This document shows, one piece after another, positions 49,870-62,369 of a stretch of 64,000 nt of DNA. The stretch is from contig NC_072467.1 of NCBI RefSeq assembly GCF_027596085.1, forward strand, positions 14,563,976 to 14,627,975, read 5' to 3'. Source of the stretch: Anoplopoma fimbria. Lineage: Eukaryota > Chordata > Actinopteri > Perciformes > Anoplopomatidae. The position numbers were made by a program, and so were the translations under genes. Within the stretch, counting starts at the first letter, position 1. Each line of letters opens with the position of its first letter. The notes beneath the pieces were generated by a model. It did not search any database, was not told the DNA's origin, and saw nothing but the letters and a program-made list of their open reading frames with translations.

Positions 49870-50235
49870 ATATTAGATGGATTAAAGAGCAGCCTGTGGG
49901 AGCTGCTGATCAGGCTCCCGTGGGGACAAAAGGTCACCGGTGCAGCTTGATGCTTTCAAACTCACAAGTCAATTGTTAATGTCAGCTCTAAAGCTAACAG
50001 GCACCCAGAGTACCGACCCTGAACTGAGCCTGCCGATGATCTTTTCTGTTGTGTTGTCTGAAAGATTCATGATATTTCGGCAGCGTGCAGCAGACCATGG
50101 CCGAGTGCTTCTGCTGCTCTATATTGAGGCTTGAATGCTAATTAGCCTACTCCACTTCTGAAGGCCTATAAAAAGACGGTGCAGCCTCTGGAGAACTTTG
50201 AGCGAATGATCCGTCTTTCTGCTTTTTTCTCTCCT
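49870..50235. promoter_or_regulatory. Low-repeat block, candidate enhancer
   Basis: A GC-balanced, repeat-free block with CTATAAAAAGA at about 50,167, GCTAATTAGC at about 50,138 and several CAGC-rich words. Without an exon or transcript evidence it cannot be called a promoter. Confidence 0.22.
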
Positions 50236-53200
50236 CTGCAATGTGTTGATGTAAATGGATATTTGTATTTACAGGAGTTAGACTTTCACTACAGCATATA
50301 GGCCTGATTCAGAGATAGAAAGACTCGTGAAAAAGATACTTGTTGTGAAAGACACATAATGTTGGAGTCAATGCTGTGAATTTTGGTTTTGGGATCCAAA
50401 TGCTGTCTTTGAGATAACTGTTCACCATCAAGGCTTTACATTATTAAAAGAAAACATGGAATAATTTATGTTCTTTCAAAAACTTTGGTCAAACATATAG
50501 GTTTTGCACATCCACATAATATTGGCCGTCAAAATCTGCATGCATAGCACTCTCTGTTCCTCCTCTATATAACTTAGACAACAGCCAGCAGCTACCACTA
50601 CCAATAGTAGGCTTTTTGTGTGGGAGGAAAGTTGTATGGAACTGTAGGTCCGGTTGTAGCCCCCCTTAGTACTTTGTTACAGCCATCAGATGGCAACAGA
50701 AAGCTACAAGTGTGATATCTGTAAACCCCAGAGCCAGAGGAATCTAATGACACTTGTTTGAGCCCTGCCGGCCTTTGCATTTTCCAAATATCTGTCTTAT
50801 AGAATGGAGCTCTTTGGTTATACATTAATATATTTTTTGTGTTTATTACTATTTCAATGTTTTTGGGAGATTTGTGTGATTTATAACGTTCTATATGGAT
50901 AATAATAGTGTGTTGAAGTCAAACTCCCAGTAAATGTTGTATTTTAGTGTATTTGCATCAAATTTGTTGTAGTGAAGAGTAGTAGAATATATTCAGTTGC
51001 ATCATTATCCATAGATCTTGGATATAATGTTCATTTTGCCTGTGAAATTTAGATTGTATACTACGCAAGGATAAAAGTGTTATTTTTTCCTTTATTACAT
51101 ATTACGATTGCATGATAGTATAAATATGCTTACTTAAAGTTGGACTCATATTCCTAAACTTTTTACCTTTCAAAGGAGACCAGAAATACAAGCCTTATAG
51201 TTGAGGATATTTTTCTGATTCCTTTTGGTTATGTTATTTTAGCGTTCTTTTCCCTTGCAGGGTTAGGGCTAGGGGATACTATTAAAAGGCCTATATATTT
51301 TTTTTGTTTGTTTTTAACGCACTGGTATCTGAACTCGGTATCAACCATATTAAAGGTTCAGGTGTCAGAATGGGAACCGCTGTAGTTATTATGCATTCTT
51401 TTGTTGAATCTAATTAATTCGATTAGATTAGTCTGTGGCTGTTCTCATCCTGTGTTTTGTGTGAAGATGTGTGTCCTTTATATGTGTTATCAGCAAATCT
51501 AGATCAGTCCAGACTGATTCACTGGCCCTTCAGGCTCGGTTGCCATAGTAACCCCCCTATGAGCGCGAGTGTGTGTGATGAGAGTATGGGGCCGGACTTC
51601 AAATGATATATGATCTGAAAATAAAGCTCAACTAAACCCTATTGTCAAAGACCGTCTCAGCCACACCTCAAGCTGCTGTGCTGTTATGAAGACCTCAGCA
51701 AATATGATGTTTTTGAACATATAAACACAGTTCTCCTTGTATGTTCCCATGCTCATGTATGTGCTGTATATTCTGTCGTCCCTTCCTGTCCTCCAGGTGT
51801 TCTGTAGAATGTTTGACTGCCTGCAAGGGGCACCACAGGTAGAGGTAGGTCTGACAGCATGGAGTGGAGTGGTAACGCCTGAACTCAGCACCGAACGTCT
51901 GCTCTAGTAATAAATCATTTTTAATGTGTGTGAGATGGAACATTATCCGACAGAGAGGAGTGATATTCAAACACAATGCAGCTTCGTTTAGAGACTCTAG
52001 GATTTTTTGGGGGCCATATTTGAATACAGTGGCATTTGTTATTGATTGAAGTAGTCAGTAGAGATTTTAGTTCACAAGAACCGCTACCTAGGTACCAAGT
52101 CATTGCCAAAATTCTGAAATCGTGACGGTATTGTTTGTCAGGGGGAATCGGGCACAGGAATAATGTCGTCCCGGGGACAATAAAACAATTCCCTAATAAT
52201 TCTACATTTTGAACAACAAATCTGTTTTAAAATCTGAAGGAGGATAGCTAGTTTACGTTAGCTGTTAGCAGCCTCTGCGCTTGGCCAAATAACAGAGCTA
52301 ACACCTGACGTAACATTATAATCCATTCAAGCTCCAATCAGCAAAAAAATGTGTTCGGTGAAGGTAAACTATAGCATTGGTGTATAAAATATTTTCTTTT
52401 TGGCAAAATACTTCAGCCAGATCATCAGGGATTAATAATAAATTTGCAAAAGAAACAGTATGCAAAAGATGATAAAGAATTGTATGTTAGTGTCCAGGAT
52501 TTATGTGAATTGTGAATCAAGAATCGTGGAATTTCACTGGTATTGATATTGCCTTCTAAATTTCTGGTATTCTGACATTCCTATCAGATAGTCCCCACCT
52601 GATTTATGCCAATAAATGCAAAGTTAGTTGTAGTTTTAATCACAAATTGACATAAGAGAAGAGTGCAACATTTCTTTCAAAGTGCATTTATTCACTCATT
52701 TAGTGAACCGACATCAGATTATAGATGTCGGTTCCAGTGTGAAGCTGCGTTGAGTGGCACTTAGTAAAAGTCACCCTGCGGCCCGAACGTGTTTAGATAT
52801 GCTGTGTTAGTTTAAATGCTATTGCCGCTCATGCATTTGATGAATATCAGATTAGACTTCTTTTAAGAAAAAAGTAAATTAGAGATCCATCCAAGGTAGG
52901 ACATACGTCATTAGACTCAATAACCGTAAAACATATCAGAGTGCTGTAACCACTGACTGAGACTGCTCGCTGTGTGGATTGTTGCTGCATGAATCTGTTA
53001 AAATCTTTACCTTTGTGAACTCATATGCAGGAGACACTCATTCATAGAGCTTGTGTCTCTCACTTCATAATGGCCTGAGCATGTTTGCCCTATTGTGGGC
53101 TGCCAGTGATGTGATGTACAAAAAAAATGTGTCATAAAAATATCCAAGATGTATGAAGTATCGTAGTGTGTTAGGTGTGTGATGTAATTGTAAATATTAG

Positions 53201-53380
53201 AAGTTAATATTGTATATAGAAACTTTGAAAGGGAATTGCACTACTGCAATGATACAGGTTAAAGAGACAAGTATTATGGTCAACTGTTAAAGTTGGGCTC
53301 ATGTAAACATGTTCAAACCGGTTTGACGTGAGGCCAAACACGGGACCAGTGTTCCCAATTTTACCATGAAGTGTCGCGTG
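50236..53380. other. Intronic DNA, nothing recognised
   Basis: AT-rich. 52,230-52,400 contains words related to family R3 in reverse sense ('cgaaggYRRattaYaacgtt' type). No exon. Confidence 0.4.
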
Positions 53381-53430
53381 TAGAGACTATAGACTGTATA
53401 AAAGAAGTGGACACGTCTTCATTGGCTTCA
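53380..53430 (-). repeat. Interspersed repeat, family R1, terminal fragment
   Basis: It carries 'ctatagactgtataaaagaa' and 'gtggacacgtcttcattggc', the terminal motif of R1 in reverse sense. Confidence 0.6.
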
Positions 53431-54515
53431 AATCCTAAATGTTGCCATATTGTTTTTGGTTTTTTTAGACTAACTCTGCTATGTCTCTTCTCGTTTTCTA
53501 AAAAACGTGAGCTTTATAACACAACATGCTTATCGCTCCACCTCTTCTTAAATGTGATCTCCTTCATGTCGCCAACGTTTGGCTTGGGAGCAAATTGTGC
53601 ACGGCCTGTTGGACCTTTAGGAACATAATATCCTGATAATCTCGTTCTTATTCTTCTTATTACTAATGTAATATAAGATGGATTTACTGCTGTTTTCCCA
53701 CAACGTGTCATAGTGAAAGATGCCGGTTCGGTTTCAGTCGGTTTGCAAAAAATCACACCAGTTTACGCTCGTACACCAGACCGGACTGCCAACACCACAA
53801 ACTAACCCCAACTCTAGTAACTACATGTCACTGAGGCTTACAAATCTTGACAATGCGTCGTGTGCCTTTGCATTTAAAACAAGCTGATTGGTTGATCCAA
53901 CTTCCTGTTGGGAGGAGGGTTCAAAACAGAGCGCTAGACACAGAAACTTTATACTCTAAATCAGTATATGACGATATATTATGAAAAAAGAGACAGCTAG
54001 TTCTTAAAGTAATTGAAGCGGTGCAGAAACAGTATTTTAGTGTTTAATTGATTTCACTGTACTGGCTGGAGGAAGAGACGCGGCTCACTACTGTACAGAG
54101 AGAGGATGGTGCGTGACACAGAAAGGTGAATAGGTCCATGCTGGACACATCCCCCATAGGCCATGTGTGTGTGTGTGTGTGTGATGTTCCCTACAGTGGC
54201 TGTCACTTCGCCTCGCCGTCAAAGAGCTGATTGTCTGACACAGTAGAACAAAGTGTCGCCTCTGGCTCTACTGATTCTCCACCGCGTCACTCTGTGGGAA
54301 TGTTTTCAGTAGGATCACTACGCTGGACGGCTGGGGTTCAACGTTTTAATAAATAAATAGGCTTTCTAGAACTTTTCGTCACTTGACAGGTTTGGGTTTT
54401 TGACCACAGAGAGGATTCCTGTATCGGGGTTTAGTACCCAGCATTCGATGTTACATGCCTGAATCACAAATACATAGCTAACTGCCTGAAACGCCACTGT
54501 TCCTCTCTTCAATAG
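53431..54515. other. Intronic DNA, nothing recognised
   Basis: A short GT tract lies at about 54,166-54,182. No exon. Confidence 0.4.
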
Positions 54516-54519
54516 GTTT

Positions 54520-54835
54520 CCAGTATGTTTTGTCTTCACTATGATGCAGCTGACAGTGTGGCATTCATGCCACAGTTTTATGATAATGGCCCAGGCAGCT
54601 CTGAATGGCTGTCACTGTGCAGTGAATGGGATGCATTCACACTGTGCAGTCCCATATTGAAAGAGATCAGGGCCGATAGAGAGCCCGTTGACCTCCAGGA
54701 CGGAGACGAACTGCAGAAGCATTTTTCTACAAAACGCTTCTTTTATGATCTCACATGCATGTTCTGTTCTGAATTAAGCCATTTTTATTATATGTGTTCT
54801 GCTGTGGGTCTTCTTATAGTTTGTTAAAAAATGTT
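54520..54835. promoter_or_regulatory. Low-repeat block, candidate conserved non-coding element
   Basis: Repeat-free and open in one frame for 100 codons (54,525-54,827), but the translation has no recognisable domain and low-quality codon pattern. It may be a conserved non-coding element or a chance frame. Confidence 0.22.
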
Positions 54836-54989
54836 AACTTCTGCATATGTGTGTGTGAGCATTCTGTCTTATCCACCAGTCACATCATTTTTTTTTGCTT
54901 GACCCCTGACCTCACTAAATTCTGACATCACACTCACAGAGGGACTCTCTCTCTCACTCTGGACTTTTCCAAGCCACCCCCCCACACAC

Positions 54990-54990
<1 letters not shown>

Positions 54991-55040
<50 letters not shown>
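54991..55040. repeat. (CA)25 microsatellite
   Basis: 50-bp perfect CA tract, preceded by an imperfect start from 54,983. Confidence 0.97.
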
Positions 55041-55042
<2 letters not shown>

Positions 55043-55915
55043 TTAGCAGGAAGACTGTCTGAACACATTCTCTCATCTTCACTAAAAAGCCTCCAGCTCG
55101 AGACCTTTTTTTTTTAGCATTTGGAATGGATGAATTATGAAGTCATAGTGGCGTTTGTTGGTTGTTTTAGTTAAGTGCTGCTGGAAGCAGGGGGACATCA
55201 GAAGTCATTCGTATTGAAAACATTGTTTCTTTGAATCGCGATATTAGTGTAACAGTGACAAAAAGAGAGACTGGAACAAGACAAGAGAACCAGAAAGCAT
55301 TTTGGAAGCAGATAAACTAACGATAAAGTCAGTGTGCTCATTTTTGGAACTTTTCACAAAAAGACGCGAGTCTAGTATACAGTAACTAAACGTATCGTGC
55401 ATATTAGAGCCGCTTGATTATGTCAAAAATCCTAATCACACAACGAGCACGAAATGGCCAGGTTTGGGAGATTGGTGCTGTAGAACACCATTGTCACCCC
55501 GGGCCTTTCCCAGCCGAATTAGAGCTGGTCACGTTGCACCTCGGCGGAGGAAATATGCCCTGTAATGGCAAGCCAGCGCTGGGGAGTCCCTGACACGCCA
55601 AGCAGGGCGAGTAACTGCAGGTGTGTTTTTGGATCTTACTTCTCAGAGATCCCCCAAAATTGCCGCTTATGATTTTTCCCAGGAATGTCGCTACAGACAC
55701 CCTGCTCATAACACTGCAAATGGGCCTCCATCAGTGGGCCGTAGGCTCCATCTCCAATGTGTTACCTCATTCTGCGATAGATGCTGACTGAACAGACATT
55801 CATTCAAATGAAAACCATAAAGATTACTTTAAGAAGAACCAAATAGATAAAAATCCATCTCTCCATACCACATTGAATGGTTCTGCATCATATTCTTGTG
55901 CATCTTGTTGAATCA
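55041..55915. other. Intronic DNA, nothing recognised
   Basis: 55,480-55,760 is GC-balanced and repeat-free, but no exon is supported. Confidence 0.4.
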
Positions 55916-55917
55916 TA

Positions 55918-55985
55918 ATAGGGGAGAATTGTATTGTACCCGAATTTCCCCCATGGGGATCAATAAAGGAATATCTATCGATCTA
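55918..55985 (+). repeat. LINE 3'-tail fragment
   Basis: 'cccccatggggatcaataaa' followed by ATCTATCGATCT is the typical 3' end of a common fish non-LTR retrotransposon, ending in a short ATCT tail. Only about 65 bp remain. Confidence 0.6.
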
Positions 55986-55989
55986 TTGC

Positions 55990-56150
55990 AAAGCATGTTT
56001 GGACCACGAAGACGTGACGTCCTGGTAGAGACCCCGTATACGGCTCCGGTAGCGACCTGTCAATCACAGTAAGCCCGCCCCAAAGTATACCCTGTTTTAT
56101 GGTCTATTTGACGCTGAATGGACCATAATTTACTCAATGATGTTTGTAAG
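55990..56150 (-). repeat. Interspersed repeat, family R1, copy F
   Basis: It contains, in reverse sense, the 'tttatggtctatttgac' and 'gaatggaccataatttact' blocks of copy B plus the 'ccgtatacggctccggtagc' block. Confidence 0.75.
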
Positions 56151-56562
<412 letters not shown>

Positions 56563-56940
56563 ATTGCTTCCCTGTCCCACAGTGATGTATTACAGTAGGA
56601 CATGGAAGGATATTATTTCCACACACGTTCCAGAACCTGTTGTTTCCTCCCACTGCAGGAGGAAGCGATCCTTGCGGTTTTACAGTAGTCAGGGTCTTTA
56701 ACATTGGCACTGCCCTGAAAACACTCAGGTTTTTAAGATGGTGCAGAGAAAATTTGGCACCAAATGTCATAGTCATTAGGAAATAGAAATGGTCATCAGC
56801 TTGTGGAGATATTATACGGTTCATGAACATCTCAAAATCCGACATAAAAGGTTTTTCACCCAAGAGCAGCCATTTGTAGTTTGTGCTCAAGGGGGCTGAG
56901 AGAGATCACTTGCTGTTATAATAAGCAGCCTAAATGATGA

Positions 56941-56941
<1 letters not shown>
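56563..56941. other. Intronic spacer
   Basis: About 380 bp with no recognisable feature between oppositely oriented GT and CA tracts. Confidence 0.4.

Positions 56942-56992
<51 letters not shown>
56942..56992. repeat. (CA)n microsatellite
   Basis: 51-bp CA tract. Confidence 0.97.
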
Positions 56993-56999
<7 letters not shown>

Positions 57000-57865
57000 C
57001 TCTCTCCGAGCTCATCAATTAGTGTGTCAGCCACTGGACCAGAGCAGAGAGCTGACAGGGGTTAATGAAGTTATTAAGCATGTGAATGGAGAGAGAATGG
57101 AGGAAGAGTGAGCAGAGGAGATGCTCATCCACACACACTGTCATTCATCTGATTCCACTCTATTTGAGATGGGATTTTAATCTATACAGTAGTGAAGAAG
57201 GGATGCACGACGATAATGGTGCATCATCCGCATCGGCAGATAATGGCTTTACATTTTTTAAATTGGCATCGGCCAGAAATGAACATATTCTCTTGGCTCC
57301 GAAGTATGAAATGACATTGTGCTGCAGCGAGAGTTTAACTTTTTTTGGGCCAGATGCCTTTTGTTTTGCTGGAGAACTCTGTGCCAGTGCTCACACTGCA
57401 TCAATGCAGAGGTTCTCATTGAGATGGACGAGGGGGCTGCATTTCTTTTAAAGGCAGTGCTGATGTAGTAGTCTTGGTTGGCACATTTTTTTCTTTTGGG
57501 GTAATTCTAACATTCAAGGACCTTGTAGTTACAGACCTCATACAGAACAGATAGCAGGAAGGATAGTGAAACTACAGCATTAGGAAAATCTGACAATAGA
57601 AACGTAGTCAAGAACCCACTTCAAGAGTTTTTCAATTTCCTGCTCATATGTAAATAGCAAATAAGAAACCTGGTTACATGTACACACGTCCAGGAAATTG
57701 GCTTTGCTTTTGCATGAATATGAAATGAATACAGGAAAATGGTTTCTTAAGTGCCCATGCATCTCCTGTGTTATACCTTTACATTGATATTTTGGCATTG
57801 GTGATGACATTGGAGACACAGAATTTATTTGTAATCCTCAAAGACTTTTATTTCACCAAGGAGGC
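56993..57865. other. Intronic DNA
   Basis: 57,195-57,290 ('gatgcacgacgataatggtg', 'ttggcatcggccagaaatga') looks like a dispersed fish repeat. The remainder is unremarkable. Confidence 0.4.
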
Positions 57866-57867
57866 AA

Positions 57868-58475
57868 CCTTGAGAAAATGACTCTACTTCTCTCTTGATT
57901 TATTCCCTCAGTAAACATTGTAAACATGTGTTTATGGTCTCAATGTCTAGTTTCAAGTCTTCTTCTATACATCACGATGTTCATTTAGTAAATGATGGTC
58001 CATTTAGAGTCAAATAGACCAGAAAGTAGGGTATGCTTTAGGGGTGTGGCTACCTTGTGATTGACGGGTCGCTACCACAACGTTGTCCGGTGTAGAAATT
58101 GTCCGTGTTTCGTCTTACTTAACTTTTTCAATTCAGTTTCCTGCTTAATTGCAAAATTTTGGTTGCCTAAAAATATCTTGAACAGCATTCAGTCGTACCT
58201 TGCTCCACCCTCTTATGTCGCTTATGGTTCCAAAATAACACTATGGCAACGGCAAAAAAACAAGATGGCGCCAAAATTCATGGGGCCAAAGCCAAGTCCC
58301 TTAACCAATGGTAGACATCTTGATGGCAACAAACAAGATGGCAACAAACAAAAGCAAAGATGACGATGCTAATCTAATAAAATGCTAATCTAGAGGCTCC
58401 AAAACTGTAGTCCACAAACCAGCGGGTGAATCACAGGGACTACGTCCGCTTCTTATAGACAGTCTATGACCCCCC
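57868..58475 (+). repeat. Interspersed repeat, family R1, copy D with distal part and end
   Basis: 57,875-58,030 matches copy B ('ttgatttattccctcagtaa', 'ccatttagagtcaaatagac'). 58,070-58,430 holds a distal part with 'caagatggcgccaaaattca'-type words. It closes with 'cttatagacagtctatg' (58,451-58,467), the motif seen at the window start. Confidence 0.7.
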
Positions 58476-59030
58476 CACTACAAAGATATTTTTTCTTCAT
58501 TGCTTGACCCAAACAAAGATGGTGACCAGACATCCTAGCTGTTTGATTGTCAGTTTTCCATCTTTGTTTTGGTCCAGAAGTTAAGACCCAGGACGTCCTT
58601 AACCTGAACTGATAATGAAGACACAAAAACGTAGTGTTCAGGAAGCCACTTCCACAGCAGAGACCATTACCATATTCAGATTCACATTGACCTACATCCC
58701 TAAATCCTCAATGACTGCTTTCTGTTCTTGTGTGTGTGTGTGTGTGTGTGTGGCACGCACTTATCTCTTGTAGGTCAGCGTGACTGAGGCTATTGTTGTC
58801 GGGTGTGGAGGTCAGAGAGGGCAGTGCCCAGGTCACGGAGGGTGATGTTTGTGTGTAGGTGTGTGGAATGCTCTGCTGGATAGTTGGCAGCAGGCTGGTC
58901 AGCATCAGACACAATGTAACTGCTGTTCTTCAAACTTTAGAGGAGAGGCTTCAAGGACCAGAGGGTTCAAACTGAGCAGAAACCCGGTAGATAGTGAAGT
59001 TCTAGTCAGGATGCAACCACTGCTTCTGTA
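58476..59030. other. Intronic DNA
   Basis: Short GT tract at 58,731-58,751. Nothing else recognised. Confidence 0.4.
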
Positions 59031-59031
59031 A

Positions 59032-59405
59032 CGTGAAGCCATTGCAAAAGTGCCTTAAACTTGCATTCTTTCTACTGGACAGAAGGGGGCGACTTTACTG
59101 ATTGTATTGAAGTCTTTGAGAAAATGTCTCTACTTCTCACCTAATATAGTATATTCCCTCAGTAAACATTCTAAACATCAGTTTATGGTCTCAATCTCTC
59201 GTTTCAAATCTTCTTCAATTCAACATGATGTTCATTTAGTAATTGATGCATTTGCAATGGTGCATTTAGAGTCAAATAGACCATAAAGCAGAGTATGCTC
59301 TAAGGAAGGGCTACTTTGTGATGGATAGGTTGTTTCCAGAGCCATATATGGAGTCTCTACCTCTGCGTAGGTCACTACCAATATGGTCATTTACGGTCAC
59401 TGGTT
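59032..59405 (+). repeat. Interspersed repeat, family R1, copy C
   Basis: It aligns along its length with copy B, including 'gtttatggtctcaatctct', 'catttagagtcaaatagacc', 'ccatatatggagtctctacc' and a final 'atatggtcattta' part. It is more diverged than B. Confidence 0.78.
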
Positions 59406-61240
59406 GCAAAAAAAACAAAATGCCAAACTCTGAGCTTCAAAACACAAACCAATGGTTGACATCACAACGATTTTGTAACATTTTCTTCTTGTCAACAAAT
59501 CTCATGTGCAGATCAAAACCAGCAATGAATGTATCCTGCTTACAAGTATTGTGTATTCATCCAAAGCCTGATAAATCTTATCCCTCTGTGCCATTAAGCT
59601 CCACTTTTGTCAGAAAACTATTTAAGCAGCTTGGTAGCTACTGCAGACCTACATTTCCTATTAGACCAAGGAGACCGTGCACCATTTCATTAAACATACT
59701 TGTAAGAAAACTTGAATTGCATGCTTACAACTGAAACAATTTTTCTGTGAGTGCCATTTCAAACTTCCGATAGAGAGATTAGTTGCCTAGTGACCCGACC
59801 CTAATCAACGTATACCAGAGTGTTATTCTTGTCATTCAGTATATAACTATTTCTGACTATCAGTGTAGTTTTCCTAGTTTTTCTGGGTTTTATCAATCTT
59901 TCCAGTCTGTTCCCAGATCACTTCCTAAAAGTACACTACTCTCTCCGAAACACTACCACAGAAAACCGGCCAAATCTGTCTTTCATCGTCTTTTTTTGTT
60001 TTATTTTTCTTCAGTGGTGCTGGAAAACGCTGACTCGGCTTGGCGTCGAAGGCCAGAGAGAAAAATGTGTTTTTAAGTGAATCTATTTTAACGCTGACAT
60101 GCCCCAGGAACCAGTTGATGGGTCGTAAAACTCAGAAATTTCCCTCAACAAGACCGACAAGAAGATAAATCAAGCCCTTCATACAGAGGCTGACCTCTGC
60201 TTTAAAAACTCTTCCACTGTCTTGTGGATGACCCCTCAGAAGGTGGGGTCGTGACCTGAGTGTGTGTGAGAGGGGGTTGGGGTTAGTGCTGGTATTGACA
60301 CTTAGGTGTCATTAAGTCATGAACTCCTGTCTCATGATAGTCCAACAACAACTTGTTCACATGGAGGTCGATGTTTCCTAATGCTGCGTTCACAAACACT
60401 AATATAAAGTAGTAATCCTTGATCTTGGGGTCCCTTTGTGTCATGACATTAGTTTATCAATTCTTTTTTATTTTTTAAATCTCTGCCAATGGTAAGCCTA
60501 TGGGGAGATCATGTATTTGGTCTTGTTTGTGAGTGCGTGTGTGTATCTGTCTGTCTGTCCACGGCTAATCTCACATACTACTGGACCAATCAGCCTGATT
60601 CATTCATTGTGCTCATTAATGTCTGTATGCTCAAGGACCTCTACTAGCCTTTCAGCAATTCAGACATAAGTTTAATTTATTCAGACATGAAAAGAACATC
60701 TATCGAAAGTTTTGCAGCGTTATGCGCAATTTTCGAAAACTTGTGCTGGATATTAATCTCCGCAGTTGGAATACAAATTTAAAATTTATAGAGAGAAAGT
60801 GCTTGTCAGATTATTATTTTTTCTTTGAGCCTCTTTTTACCCGGTCGCACTGCAAGGGTTAAAAAAGTTATATAAACTGATCTGATCGGAGACAACTCTT
60901 TAGGATAACCTAATAGTCTTTTACACAGTGTTTTCTATTTAATCAAGCTGATTTATTTATTTTGTGCATAACAGATGAAGGTTGTGATAATAGACTTGTA
61001 GTGATGTTCGGAGACAGCTCCCAGCGTCTTTTTTCCTCTCCGTCTCTGATTATTTCACCTTCAGTCTTACATAAATCTGACGACATTCAGTCCAGACCAG
61101 GGTCTTGTTGCTAAGTGATACAGAAATGATTGCGGTTGTGACCTTTAAGTGTAAGTGAGTCTAAATACATAAAACTAACAAAGTCATGCGATCACAATAC
61201 CCAGAACAATACTGAATTTTTGCAATTTTATCATAGTGTT
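59406..61240. other. Intronic DNA, nothing recognised
   Basis: The open frames here (59,318-59,734 and 59,783-60,076, both plus) have no recognisable domain and the first begins inside an R1 repeat. No exon supported. Confidence 0.4.
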
Positions 61241-61450
61241 CAAATGTTATCTTGTAAAATTTCGTTTTTGGGAGGAACTTGAACAAATCCAGTTGTGTGA
61301 GATGTTTTCACAGCAACATAAAATAGATATAAGAGAGGGAATTATAACCTCCTTCCTAAAACTAGCTATAAGTGTGTATTGTTTTGTTTTTTACCCTGGT
61401 ATTAAATTGGGAATCAGAAATCGTGGTATTGGCATGTACTATTAAATTGA
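61240..61450 (-). repeat. Interspersed repeat, family R3, copy 3
   Basis: 61,298-61,330 ('gagatgttttcacagcaaca', 'taaaatagat') is the reverse-sense counterpart of 32,948-32,982. The flanks are diverged. Confidence 0.5.
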
Positions 61451-61764
61451 TTATAATTTCCTTAAAACATAGTGTCGCAGAACTTTTCTCACATTTGCTT
61501 GATTGTCTTTGATGTAATCTGTTGTCATGGCTCCCAGCGATTGTGTTGAGTACTGCACTAAAGCAGCTTCAGGTTCTTTAGGTGAGCAAGCACCACCAAT
61601 CTGACTAAAACACCGTTAGATGAGGTCATGTTGCCTTATGCTCACGTTCAATACACTGTGTGAGAGTGTGTGTCTCAGCAGCATTCCAAAGCACTGACAG
61701 TCTCTCACAGCCAGGGGGAGAGAGAGGGGGGGGGGGACAAGGGACAGTGGGAGGGCAAAGCTTT

Positions 61765-61843
61765 ATTTGCATGAGAAGGGGCTCCTCGGGCCAATGGCCA
61801 GTCTGGATAGAGGGAATATGAGGATCCAGCAGGAAGTGACGTG
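61765..61843 (+). promoter_or_regulatory. Octamer, CCAAT and ETS/CRE site cluster
   Basis: ATTTGCAT, CCAAT and GGAAGTGACGTG occur within 79 bp. These are known binding motifs for POU, NF-Y, ETS and CREB/ATF factors. Their closeness just upstream of the leader supports a promoter. Occupancy is inference. Confidence 0.5.
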
Positions 61844-61989
61844 TTGGGTTACACGCTCCTCCCTCTTTTCCTCAGGCAAGAGAGAGAGAGAGGGAGATCA
61901 AGGGAGAAAGAAGGGGCGAGCGGGGTGGAGGTAAACGGAGCCAAGCAGCAGTCTCATTCTTCCCGTGTGAGATCACGGAGCGGGGCAGA

Positions 61990-62016
61990 ATGTGTCGGGA
62001 TCCGCTCGAGTCCTGA
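61990..62016 (+). CDS. Upstream ORF in bcar1 leader 2 (8 codons)
   Basis: ATG at 61,990 encodes MCRDPLES and stops at TGA 62,014-62,016. It is the only upstream ATG I find between about 61,870 and the M-N-Y-L start. It has G at -3 but T at +4, so a moderate context. Confidence 0.35.
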   Translation: MCRDPLES

Positions 62017-62281
62017 AAACAAGACCGAACAAGACAGAAGGGAGAGACACAGAGGAGGGGAGAAAAAGAAGAGAGGACGGAAGGACATAGGAAGGAATTA
62101 AGGAAGGAAAGAGGGCGGAGGAGGAGACCAGGAGGAGTTTTTCTGGGGATCTTTTGGGATCTACTCTCTGGCAAAAAAAAAAAAAAAAAAAGGATTGAGT
62201 TGGCAAAGTGTCTCACAGGGGCTGAGCTACAGCCCTGCCCCCCCGGAGTTACCACAGCCGCCTCACTGCAGCAGGGACAAA

Positions 62282-62293
62282 ATGAACTATCTG
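62282..62293 (+). CDS. bcar1: bcar1 alternative first coding exon 2 (M-N-Y-L)
   Basis: ATG AAC TAT CTG is followed by the donor GTGAGT in phase 0, with A at -3 (aaaATG). The leader M-N-Y-L resembles the MNHL and MKYL leaders of human and rat p130Cas, which precede the common NVLAKALYDN start of the SH3 domain. It lies 40 kb after the M-S-V-P exon and in the same phase, so both can splice to the same downstream exon. The common exon is outside the window. A (GT)n tract begins four bases into the intron. Confidence 0.8.
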
Positions 62294-62297
62294 GTGA

Positions 62298-62306
62298 GTG
62301 TGTGTA

Positions 62307-62369
<63 letters not shown>
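62298..62369. repeat. (GT)n(GA)n compound microsatellite next to the splice donor
   Basis: GT units run from 62,298 to 62,346 with two TATG variants, and then (GA)n to 62,369. It starts within the first five intron bases. Confidence 0.97.

Larger units (their letters stand above)
61680..62281 (+). promoter_or_regulatory. bcar1: Promoter 2 and 5' leader of bcar1
   Basis: In order: a G-rich run (about 61,712-61,736), an octamer ATTTGCAT (61,765-61,772), a CCAAT box (61,791-61,795), an ETS-type GGAAGT (61,832-61,837) overlapping a CRE-half TGACGTG (61,837-61,843), and then a purine-rich, CpG-containing leader. The order and spacing are those of a TATA-less promoter with initiation probably around 61,850-61,950. 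The leader holds one short upstream ORF and an A19 run (62,172-62,190). The exact start site is unknown. Confidence 0.62.

Noticed and set aside
50160..50185. TATA box of a nested gene
   Set aside because: A single TATAAAAA motif without a downstream exon is not enough; kept only as a candidate block.
59318..59734. 138-codon plus-strand frame
   Set aside because: Its start lies within repeat R1 copy C and the translation has no recognisable domain or splice-consistent edges.
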